Part shown: positions 44,323-54,719 of the stretch, piece after piece
How positions within the stretch are numbered: the stretch's first letter is position 1
How the letters are laid out: the number at the start of each line of letters is the position of its first letter
Source of the DNA: Cyanodermella asteris
Lineage: Eukaryota > Ascomycota > Lecanoromycetes > Ostropales > Stictidaceae
DNA: 64,000 nt
Assembly: GCA_900618795.1 (NCBI GenBank)
Contig: UYJD01000010.1
Location: 262,653 to 326,652 of the forward strand
Direction: 5' to 3'
Notes under the pieces: model-generated
The model's input: only the letters and a program-made list of their open reading frames with translations
What the model was told of the DNA's origin: nothing
Database searches by the model: none
Position numbers and translations under genes: made by a program

Positions 44323-47300
44323 ATGGCAACTCTCGTCGCTGGATACCCGTGCACCGACAACGTCGGCCAAAGGACCCTTCGGAGGGCGGTCCTGGATGAG
44401 TGGGAAGAGAGGAGATGGAGAAACAGCACCAGGATATGTGCGGCCGACCGGGCTTCGAAACGGCGGGAAATGCGCGCGGAGGCTGAAAGGCGGTGTGTCA
44501 CCGCTGCATCAAGCGGCAGACCGGATGATCTAGCCTGGCGATGGGTATGCATGTCACTTTTATATTCTTCCCCATTTGGTCGAATCCGGTCCAACATAAC
44601 GCTGCGCAGGGCTCCCTGGCTGACCGTTGGCTTGTGTTGGGACGAATGCCTACCGCATCCCACTTGGCGTGCATCGACGTTTAACGTTCCATTCAATTGC
44701 TAACCGTGTGTTCGTGATACAGACACTGGCAAGACGTGCTTGGGACCGCTGTACGTTATCCGAGCAGCGACCCGCTACGGAATCCAGGCCCTCACCACCC
44801 TCCTACGGTACCGAGCCTCCGCCCTACGAGCAAGCACTGCATGACCTCCCCCCTGACTATACCTCGGAAACGCTTGCACAGGCTGCAAGTTTTGTGAGCG
44901 ACCTCGCTTGCGCTCACTCCCCACAATCCTCATCAGAGCCGGTCCGCCAACTGACCGTACTTCCAACCCCATCGCCTTCAAACCCACTCGCCAAGCTGGA
45001 TTGGTCGTCGGGGTTGCGTCAACACGGAAAAAAGAAGAAAAAGCCGCAGCAGACACTTGACTGGTCCGATCCACCGGAAGATAAGAAAGAAGAGACACCA
45101 GCTGGAGGCGACGGAGGAGGAGATGGCAATGGAAATGGAAATGGAAATGGCGGCGATGCCGCTGGCGGCTCAGGAGGCGGCGAGGACCCGAACGGAGGAG
45201 GCGGTGGAGGCGATGGAGGCGGTGACGACGATTTCTTCACTGGAGGCAGTAGCAAGAAGAAGGACAAAAAGAAGAAGAAAAACGCCTGGGATGCCCCTGA
45301 GGAAGACGAGGAGAAGAAGGATGGAGAGCCGGCCGCCGAGACTGCCAATGCCCTGTCATGGGCCGACGAAGTGACTGAAGCGGCGACTGGAGGCGGAGAT
45401 GACGATTGGGGGTTTTCTTCTGCCACTACCAAGAAGGATAAGAAGAAGAAAGGCAAGAAGGACGAGCCAGAGGAGAAGAAGGACGAGAAATCCGACGCCA
45501 AATTCGACGATGTCAATCTGCTAGACGATACCTCGGTTCCCAAAATCGACATGTCTTTCGAGACCAGCAACAACGACTCGGGTTCTTTCTCATTTGGTGC
45601 ATGGGGCAGTGGAGGCTGGGGCTCAGCAGCGAAGAAGACCGCCTCATCTTGGCTTGGTGGAAGTGACGTGGCCGAGACCAAGACTGAGGAGGTCGACACC
45701 TCTTGGGGATCCTTTGGTGGTTCCAAGAAGAAAGACACCAAGAAGACCTCGAGCGGTTTTGACTTTGGCGACTTCGGCGCGACCAAGGAAGAGGAAAAGA
45801 AAGACGACGACGATACGTGGGGAGGCTTCGGAACCAGCAAGAAAGATACGAAGAAGAAGAAGAAGGGTGTCGAGGAAGTCGTACAGGAGCCCGTGGTTAC
45901 CCTCCCTGAGACTACTGAGGCTGTCGATGATACGTGGGGCGCCTGGGGAGCGGCTACCACCAAGAAGGATAAGAAGAAGGGCAAGAAGGGCGCTTTAGTT
46001 GAAGAAGAGCCCACGCCACCACCTCCTCCTCCAGCTCCTGATGCGCCTCACGAGCCCGAGGAAGCCGAATGGGGCGGCGCATGGGGGACCACGGGCAAGA
46101 AGGACAAGAAAAAGAAGAAAGGCGCTGCTGCTGTCGAGGAGGTCAAGGAGGAAGACCCTGTTGTGGCTGTCGAGCCCGTTGACGAGGAGAAGCCGGCTGA
46201 TGATGACTGGGGTGGGTGGGGCGCGGCTGTCACGAAGAAAGACAAGAAAAAGAAGAAGGGAGCTGCTGCAGAGGAGCCGCCAAAGGAAGAGGACAAGCCA
46301 AAAGCGGAAGAGAAGAAGGAAGATGATGATATATGGGGCAATCTCTCCTCGTCCAAGGACAAGAAGAAGAAGAATAAGAAGGGCGTCGTCGAGGAGGAAC
46401 CTAAAAAGTCAGACTCCGCATTCGACTGGGGTGCCGACACGTGGGGCACAGGAAGCAAAAACAAGACCTCAGACCCAGACCCGATCGCCGAGGATGACCC
46501 GATCGTTTCCGTGGAAGACGCCAACGGCGACGCTGATGGCGGCTGGCTAGGGTGGGCTGGAGTCGGTGGCAAAAAGAAGAAGGGTAAGAAGGGTGTCGAG
46601 GAACCGACGCCAGAGCCCGAGCCCGCGCCCGCTGCTGAGCCAGAGCCAGTCTTCGAGGCTGCGACCTCAAAGAAAGACAAAAAGAAGAAGAAGAGCATGT
46701 GGGACGTGGACGAGCCTGAGCCCGAAGCTTTACCCGAAGCCGAGCCTGAAGTCATCCCTGAACCGGTTGTAGAGGTGGATCCCCTTAAAGGCTTGAAGGG
46801 CAAGGCCTTGGCAAAGAAGAAGAAGGAGATCGAGGCCGCAAAGAAGAAGAAAGAGGAGGAGGAGGCCGAAGCGGAGCGTTTGAAGCTGGAAGAAGAGGAG
46901 AAACAGCGTGAAGAGGAGGAGCGGCTCAAGGCCGAGGAGGAAGAGAAGGCCAAAGCTGAGGAGGAAGAGAAGAAGAAGAAGCAGGAAGAGGAAGAGGAAG
47001 AAAAGAACGCATCGACGAAGAAGGGCAAAAAGAGCAAGAAGGGTAAGAAGGAACCTGAACCCGAGCCCGAGCCCGAGCCCGAGACTGAACCTGTCGTTGT
47101 GGTTCCTGAAGCTGAACCGGAGGCTGACCCTTGGAGCTCCTGGGGAGCTACTGACAAGAAGAGCAAGAAGAAGGGCAGCAAGAAAGAGCCTGAGCCCGAA
47201 CCTGAGCCCGTCAAGGAACCCGAGCCCGATCCCGAACCTGCTGCGGATACATGGGGGTCATGGGGTCTGGGGACAGACAAGAAAAAGAAGAAGGGCAAAA

Positions 47301-50300
47301 AGGATCTCGCGCCAGAGCCGGAACCTGTCGTCGCAGAGCCCGAGCCCGAGGCCGATCCTGTTGTCGAAGATACGTGGGGCGGCTTCGGCGTCACAGACAA
47401 GAAGAAAAAGAAGAGCAAGAAGGACGCTGAAGTGGTTCCAGAGCCCACGCCTGCGGCTGAAGATACTTGGGGTTCGTGGGACGCTACAGCTACGACTACG
47501 ACCGACAAGAAGAAAAAGAAGGGCAAAAAGGATGCAGATATACCAGAGCCTCCCAAAGAACCCGAGCCGGAGCCGGAGCCGGAGCCCGCAGCGAGCAGTT
47601 GGGGTATCTGGGGCTCAGCAGGCAAGACCGACAAGAGCAAGGACAAGAAGAAGGACAAGAAAAAAAGCTTCTTCGACGACGTTGACAACGCGCCACCTCC
47701 TGCTCCGACACCTCCCGCGCAAGGCCTCACACCAGAGCCATCTGGCGTGGAAGAAGACAGCTGGGGCGGCGTTTTAGGCAGCAAGTCGAAGAAGGACAAG
47801 AAGAGCAAGAAGTCTGATCCTCTGGACGATCTGCTTGGACTCGGCGAGAGCAAAGCCGATGCGTCTTTCAATGCGCCGGCCGCGGAGGAGTCCAAAGAGG
47901 ACATTGTCACGGCAGCCAAGGCAGCTCGCAGTTTCTGGGGCAGCATGTCTGGAACTGGCTCGAGTGCACCGCCCCCAAAGACCAAAAAGGAGCGGGAGAA
48001 GGAAGAGCGAATCAAGCGCGAGGAAGAAGAGGCCGCCAAAGCCGCCGAAGAGGCCAATGCCAACGCGCTCATCGATCTTATGGATGACGTGCAGGACGAG
48101 CCGGCTCCACCTCCAAAGTCATCATCAAAGTCAAAGACTAAAGACAAGAAGCCTAGCAAGAGCAGCAAGTCCGACGAAAAGGCCGCCAAGGAGGACAAGA
48201 AGAAGAAGTCGACTTTGAGCGACCTGGATGCGCTTTTGGACTCGTCTACGCCGGACGTGCCTCATGTGGAAGAAGCGCCCAAGGAAGAGAAGGCGGCAGC
48301 AGATGCATGGTCGTTCTGGGGCTCAAGCAAGAAGGCATCTGGCAAGAAGGACAAGGAGATTGCCAGCCTCGACTGGGCCAATGAGGATGCCGGCGCGGCT
48401 GACGTCTCGAACCCGCCAGAAGACGTCGCAGCGGCTGACGAAGCCACACTCGACTCCAACACGACCAGGACCAAGAGCAGCTCCAAGACAAAGTCCGCCA
48501 ACGTGTCTTCGTCGTGGTTCGGCTCCTTTGGCGACGGTAGCAGCAAGAAGAAATCATCCACCGCCGAAAAGACCAAATCATCCAGCAGAAAGGACAAGGA
48601 CGACTTGCTGCACGTCGAGGACGAGCCGGCAGCGCCACCTCCACCCGCGCCACAGCCCGAGGTCAGTGCGGAGCCAGAACAGGCCGCCGATCCCCAACCC
48701 CCATCTTCCTCCAAGAAGGCATCTAGGCTATCCAAACAGCCGCCCGTCTCATCGTCCAAGACTTCCTCCGACAAGAAGAAGAAGCTGTCCAAGGACAAGG
48801 ACAAAGATCGCGACCTCCTGCTCGACGTCCCCGAAGACCCCGTTGCGCAACCCTCCAGCCCCGTTCCCGGCAGTTTCCCCACCGATTACTTCGACGCCGC
48901 CGCAGCCGATCCCATCGTCGACGAAGAGAAGCCCAAGAAGAAGGGCAGCAAGGACAAGGACAAGAAAGAAAAGTCGTCCAAGTCGACCAAGGAGAAGAAG
49001 GTGAAGGACGACCCTGCGCCCAAGATGGACAACGACCTTCTCTACGACGACGAGCCTATGGTCGACGCGCCTCCCACTCCACCGCCAGAGCCCACCGAGA
49101 AGCCTGCGAAGAAAGAGCGCACCAAGGTCAAGCGCGAGGAGATGCCTTCAGCTTGGGGTGGCATGTTCGGCGCGACTTCGTCCAAGAAGTCCAAGGCCAA
49201 GGAAGACCTCGATGTCGCGTCGCCACCCAAGGAGCGCCCGTCCGTCGGCCGTTCAAAGAGCACGCGAACACCGCGCGAGAGGGAGAAGGAAGAGGTGCGA
49301 TCAAAGTCGTCGGGATCGGACAAGGAACGCGCAAAGGCTGAACGGCCAAAGCACGAGAAGCGCAGCAGCTTCGCTGGCTTCTTTGGCGCTCCTGCGCCGC
49401 CGCCGACTCGAATGAAGAGCACTCGCCGCCACAGCGACATGCCTGGCAAGTCCAGCAGACGGCAGTCTGCCCAGGTTGATGCTGGACTGCCGTCCCCGCC
49501 TCCGGAAGATGTACCTGATAAGGCTGCGAAATTACTTGGTGGTGATGACGATGGTAGGAGGAAGAAGCGCACCAAAGGCAAGGTCCCCGACCCATATGCC
49601 ATCGACGACGACGATATGGTGCTTGTGAACCCTATCGAGGATCCCGTTATCAATGCGCCGATTCCAGACAAGAAGTCGAAGCGCGAAAAGTCGAGCCGCA
49701 CCAAGAGCAAGCGCGAAAGCAAATACTCGGATCCTCCTGAAGATGTAGTCATGGTCGACAACGGCTCTGGTGGGTCTCCTGACGTGGTCACCGGTCCTGA
49801 AGGAGACATTGGCTACGTCGAGAAGGGGTCCTCGCATAGATCTCGCGATCGTGAAGACCGACCTCGCTTGAAGCGCTCTGGGACCTCGCGAAGACCGGAT
49901 CCCGCTCCAGCCAGCGGCGGTGGAGGACTCATGGGTATGTTTGGCTTTGGAAAGAGCTTGCGCGCCAGAGCTGGCTCTGTCGACCATGGTGGACGCTCTC
50001 GAGCTGTCTCTGGCGACGAAGCGTATGGTGGCTCACGCCGCAAGCGCAACGATCCGTCTCGCGACGATGACGCCAAGCGACTTCGCCGCGAGGAACGTCG
50101 TGTCCGTCGCTCCGAGAAGGTCAGCCAGGGCACCGATCCAGATGGTCCCACCGATGCGGCACCCGCCATGGAAACCGAAGCGGAAGACGCAGAAGCTGCC
50201 CGCCGCGAGCGCCGCGCCGCCCGCAAAGAGGAACGAGAACGTGTCCGCCAAGCTGAGCTCCAGCAAGCCACAGACAAAGCCGCCCGCCGCGAAGCTCGCG

Positions 50301-50968
50301 AACGCGAAGAGCGCGACGCCCGCAAAGCTAAGCTCCGTGAGTCCAAGGAGAAATCGCGCCGCAAGGAACGGCCCCGTGAGACTGACTACGACACCGCTGC
50401 CGACGATTCCCGTGCCCGCCGTCACAAATCCGATCGTCGACGCAGTACAATGGATGGCCGCACCCTGCCCACCCGCACCGCAGATGAGGAAGCCGATCGC
50501 CGGGCCTCACGCCGCGAAGGCGTCCGCTCTTCGCGTCCAGAATCATCCCGCCGGCACTCCCGCGTCCCCGACGAGTTCGCAGACGTTCCTCCGGCCGAAG
50601 AGCCCGCCGTTCCCATGTTCGGCGGAAATGGCAAGGACAAGACGCGCAGCTGGGTAGACAGCTTGGGCATGGACCCGCCGGATCTGCCGCCCGTGCAGGG
50701 TACGGTCTTGGATGAGCCAGATGCGAATGCTGCTACGTTGGAAGAAGATGAGGCGGCGAGGCGCAAGAAGAGGAAGGAGGCCAGGAGGCGGATGAGAGAG
50801 GAGGAAGAGGCTGCTGCCAGGGACGAGATTGGTGCGGCCGAGAGGGCGAAGGGACGGAGTCGTAGGGATAGGGAAAGGGATCCGTATGAACGGGTGAGAA
50901 GTCGGGAGCCGAGTGCGATGGTGGCGCCGGGGAAGAGGAGTAGTTGGCTGAAGAAGTTGGGAATATAA
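44323..50968 (+). CDS. Giant WG-module, Lys/Glu-rich low-complexity protein (N-terminus uncertain)
   Basis: From 44723 to 50968 the frame is open for about 2080 residues, but the first ATG inside it is only at 45551, so upstream exons must supply the start. My tentative model is 44323-44544, 44610-44678 and 44723-50968 (introns 65 and 44 nt, the second with a GCTAAC branch site), about 2178 residues. A short globular start leads to PPSYGTEPPPYEQALHDLPPDY, then a Gly/Asp-rich run. About twenty modules follow, each an acidic or Ser-rich WG/GW core (for example DTWGSWG, DDWGGWG) plus a lysine run such as KKDKKKKKG. A Glu/Lys coiled-coil-like block lies mid-protein, and the last 700 residues are Arg/Ser/Lys-rich, ending SSWLKKLGI. 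Function unknown. WG/GW repeats bind Argonaute in other proteins, but the lysine linkers differ. Probably disordered. Confidence 0.72.
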
Positions 50969-51533
50969 TCAGAGATGAGACGGGATGAAGCGAGAGAGAT
51001 TGAAATATTGGCAGGACGTGATGGAAGTGAAGGAAAGGTGTGGAGGTTGCATCGACGACTGGATCTCGTCTGCTTTGATGCGTATTTGTGATTTTCAATG
51101 TTGATACCCATGACGTTTGGATTACGACGCTGAATTGAATGAGTGAGAGTCTCAAATGTTCTCGTTCGAAATCGGGCTTTCTGTGCACCTCAATCTCCAT
51201 CTCGTTTGATACAGACTCGTGTGGCAAGCTTGGAGAGTACTTCTGGAACGAAATCACAAGACCGATCTGGTAAACTCAAAAGGCGAAGTCGATTGGTCAT
51301 GAGATTACTGTACATGCATTAACCCCAATTAAAAGACTATCGTAGTTCCAAATAAATCTGGTCATGTCCGTCGGCGTGGCCCGTTCAGTCGTACGTATGT
51401 ATATCCAAAGTCGAGTGTCTCGATGCATCGTTCGGCGTTCGGCGTATCCTTTCCAACCCCCCTCACCCTGCAATAGCTTCAAAAAAAAAAGGTCATCACA
51501 GAATCAAATCAACACCCCATTTCACGCCGCTCT
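50969..51533. other. Convergent intergenic region
   Basis: 565 bp between the WG-protein stop and the GID4 stop; includes an A10 run near 51481. Nothing coding recognised. Confidence 0.5.
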
Positions 51534-52762
51534 TCACCTAAACTCAATCGCCGGCGGCGCCATCATCCTCATCCCCCAACCCCCCTTCTCCTGCCTCCTC
51601 GCACCCCTCGCCCCATCCCCGGAACACGCATCCAACGCCTTGCACTCCAACTCGTCCATCGCCTCCACCAACCGCAACTCCAACCTCTGATATTTCTCGG
51701 TCTTTGCATGGAAATAGATCCCCTCGATCCGGCCCAGGCTCTGGTCGAAGCTGATGTAGTAGAAGCCCTCGAAGCTCGCTCCGGGCAAGTCGGTGCGCCG
51801 GTGGTCGGGGACGAGGAAGCGTTCCTTCCAGCGCATGTAGACGTGGCGGTTCTGCGACATGGTGGGCGAGTGGTGGGCGCCGGGTAGCCTGTCGGTCACG
51901 TCCGTGTGCGGGTGCCAGTGGGAGAAGCGCGACCAGTGGGACGTGTCGGTTTTCGGGGTCGCGCCCCAGCTCGGGTGGTCGGTCAGGAAGGTGTAGCGCG
52001 TTCCGAGGATTTCGCCCTCGAAGTAGGTCGTTATCGTGGGGAGGTCGGGGGTCAAGCCTGAAAAGTGTCAGTACGAGAAAAATTCTTTCCCAGGCAGGAA
52101 CTGGGAGGAGAGGGAGAGACATATATATCTGGGGCTTGTGGTATACCTTCGATTGTGAGGAAGCCGCTCAAATGCGATCGCGCCATGTCGACGTACTTCA
52201 GCTCGACTTGCACATTGTACGTCGCCTTGTCCGACTTTTGCGTGCCGACGAAACGGCTGTATGGGCGCAGGTAGGAGGAGGTGATGGTCGGTCGTATCCT
52301 CGATTTCGCGACTTCCCAAGGTCGAGGCTCTAGCGACGGAGCGACGTCTGACGTCCGCTCATCTTGCGACCGACGATTGCGCTGTCGATATTCTTTCGCG
52401 GGTTCTGATCTGGGCGGAGGAGTCTTTTTCGACGAGACCGCTATCGTTATGAGATTGGGGTCGGGAGGGCTTCCGCAGGGTGAATTCGGCGGCGGTCTGC
52501 CTGAGCGGCCGCGGCGTCGTGCATCGCGGAGGTGTTCTGAGGGTTGCGCGAGGACTGCGTCGGCAAAGTCGTCGTCGGGGTCGGGGTCGGGGAGTAGGGG
52601 TAGTTTGTTGGGAGCGAGGTCTGTCGTGTCTATGCCGGGGATGGGGATGGGTGCGCAGGGTGATGGCGGTCTAGCTGGAGGAGTGCGATGGTTCGGAATG
52701 TCTTGTGAGAAGGAGGCCAGAATGGGCACGGGACTCCGTGATCGCGGCGTGGGTGTCGGCAT
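51534..52762 (-). CDS. GID4: Gid4/Vid24, substrate receptor of the GID/CTLH ubiquitin ligase (2 exons)
   Basis: Recognises Pro/N-degron substrates such as gluconeogenic enzymes and presents them to the GID E3 ligase. Exon 1 is 52147-52762 and exon 2 is 51534-52057; the 89-nt intron has a GTATAC donor and TTTTCAG acceptor (phase 1); 379 residues. The N-terminal ~190 residues are Pro/Ser/Arg-rich and probably disordered. The beta-barrel domain begins SSYLRPYSRFVGTQKSDKATY, continues VELKYVDMARSHLSGFLTIEG, and in exon 2 has TITTYFEGEILGTRYTFLT, WGATPKTDTSHWSRF, YMRWKERFLVPDH and GASFEGFYYISFDQ, ending FHAKTEKYQRLEL. The start at 52762 (ACCGCCATGC) is preferred over an in-frame ATG at 52918. A ~30-residue low-complexity tail follows the barrel. 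Confidence 0.93.
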
Positions 52763-53441
52763 GGCGGTGACACATTTATATACAAGAGGCGAGGCGACTG
52801 GGGAAAAGCCTGGCGAAAGACTACGACAAGAGATGGAGGGGCGCGTGCTCCCGGATCGAGTACGTCGGTTGGTCAGTCTCAGTAGTGCAGTTGAGAGAAG
52901 TGTGAGAACTAATGGCATGGCGGCGACATTTCGAGGCGTCGAGACCTAAGCAAACGGCCAACTCTGGCGCGGCATCAACACTTGGCCATCATTGTCGCTT
53001 TGCCATCCATCTTTCCCGCATAAACCTGCTCAGTTTGTTACTCTTGTTCATTCTTATACTCCCTATCACCGGTCTGTCATCGACTTTGCCATGCTTTGCC
53101 ATGCTTGCACGCCGGCAATCTGCATGCTGAAGACTCGTGGCGTGGGTCCAATGAGATCACAATTAGACAATCCCCAACTTCAAGTGCAGCGAGTCAATGG
53201 CTACCAAAGTTCACTCGTTTCTTCCATAATCATGATGGAATGGCTCCGCTCAATTCCCGCCGACTTGACCTTCCTCCCAAGCTCAGCGGACCCGCCGTTC
53301 CCTTGTTCCGCGTGGAGCCCTGGCGATTCCGCCTCCTGGCCAAGCGCACTGTGCAGCTGCACTTCTTGATGTGCTCGTAGCTCAGATGTCTGCAATTCCG
53401 GTCCCTGAGAAATGGTCCGCGGACGGGTCGGCCGATCTTCT
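52763..53441. other. Intergenic region GID4 / MAGO
   Basis: 679 bp; holds the GID4 promoter and the MAGO 3' end. Nothing coding recognised. Confidence 0.5.
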
Positions 53442-54267
53442 CTAAGGTGTGGGTTTGATCTGCGAAGCGTTAACATGTGTACCCAGCATTTGCGACAGCG
53501 CTGTCTTTGCGCCCTAAATCCCGAGCGCTCGGCTTTCGTGACACCTGCTCTGCCACTCACCTTGAAATGCAACGATATCAGCGAAAACACCAGCGCTCTC
53601 AGGTCCTGCACCAGATAGTAGAAGACGCGCAAGCCTTCAGGGTCTGCCGACTCGGTCACGTCAACTAGAGATCCGATTTTCGCCGTCTGCGCATCGTCAG
53701 CACTCGTCTCGCGCTGCTCGTGGCCACTATCGTCGAACCTCAAAAGATATGTGCTCATTGCCAAGGCGAATTTCCAGCTCTTGACGTCCGTCACGGTTCT
53801 TCTCTGGCCATTTCGAGTCGTCTTCCCTGCGCAGCCGTCAATGTCCAAGTTGCGCAATACAATGATCGTGCTGCCGTACTTCATGACCTCGGATTCCTTG
53901 ATGATCCGCTTGATCTCTGCGATGACCTGCGAGCTGACGCACACTTCGTCCGTCAGTGTTGTTCCACGCTGCAGCGTATATCCGTCTCTTACTCTCTTTG
54001 CGAATCAGGGAGTCGTTGCGGTAGTTTGAGTGATTGGCATAGCGCACCGATGCGCTTTTGCCGTCGCCGACGGCCCTAAAGTCGAACTCTTCGAGATGTC
54101 AGTAATCTTCATAGCCACTACGAGCAATTCTTGACTCACCGAGGAACTCATGGCCAAACCGCCCGGAGTGCCCCGAGCTTAGCTCGCTGTTAGAAGCTGC
54201 AGGGATCCGGGCAAAGGGCCACTCACTAGTAGCGCACGTAGAAGGGATCGGTGCTAGCTGATGCCAT
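53442..54267 (-). CDS. mago: Mago nashi, exon junction complex core subunit (7 exons)
   Basis: Forms the Mago-Y14 heterodimer that locks eIF4A3 onto spliced mRNA. Exons (reading leftward) are 54227-54267, 54140-54177, 53993-54088, 53880-53943, 53739-53826, 53561-53686 and 53442-53459, giving 156 residues, the family length. Joined sequence: start [20 protein letters not shown], then [103 protein letters not shown], and the end LHFKIKPTP. All six introns (49, 51, 49, 53, 52 and 101 nt) are GT-AG and phase-consistent. A single open frame runs through several exons and introns in the wrong register and would mislead a naive reading. Relative to the usual KPI end, KPTP is slightly longer. Confidence 0.95.
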
Positions 54268-54719
54268 GTTGTATACAATGTTGACCGGTAGGAAAGGTAG
54301 TCGAATGCTCGGGCTTATGTCGAAGCTCTCGAGTGCTGAGGCTCTACGAGGGGAGCTTTCTACTTGCGGCGCATCTGCGGCGGGCGAAAAGCAGCCAATC
54401 ATAAGCGGCCATGCGGCGCGCTCAAGGGTCCTCCACACAATTGAAGACAGTTCGGCAGCGGTTGTGCCTGGAGATCTAGTGTCCACGCAACTGTTCTCGA
54501 CGCGCCACAACTTCAACGCCGCAATACGAGGAGGAGGACCGGTACAAGAGAAGACGATTGATGCGTATATGATCGCTCTGCATTGGCCGATGCAGCTGGC
54601 ATTCCCTCGTTCTTGACCGACAGCAACGGCCCCTCCATACATTGCGAGGCCTCGAAACAACCTCACTACCCCAGCAATAGCTCGAGGACGGACCCTCTAT
54701 ACGACTAGAGATCTTTACC
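54268..54719. other. Divergent intergenic region MAGO / SEC26
   Basis: 452 bp shared promoter for the divergent MAGO and SEC26 genes. Nothing else recognised. Confidence 0.55.

Noticed and set aside
43820-44533. 237-codon plus-strand frame before the WG gene
   Set aside because: It begins with GTG, has no recognisable domain, and probably represents leader sequence. Part of it may be exon of the WG gene in another frame.
45019-46014. 331-codon minus-strand open frame
   Set aside because: Same cause: antisense shadow of the low-complexity WG/Lys protein.
46048-48198. 716-codon minus-strand open frame, Ser/Phe-rich
   Set aside because: It is the exact complement of the KKDKKK/Glu/Pro-rich repeats of the plus-strand WG protein. 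The biased codons (AAG, GAG, CCC) create stop-free antisense frames, and the Phe/Ser runs have no protein-like character.
53201-53944. 248-codon minus-strand frame that looks like a novel protein
   Set aside because: It mixes true Mago exons with introns and an exon read in the wrong register. The spliced Mago model explains the region fully.
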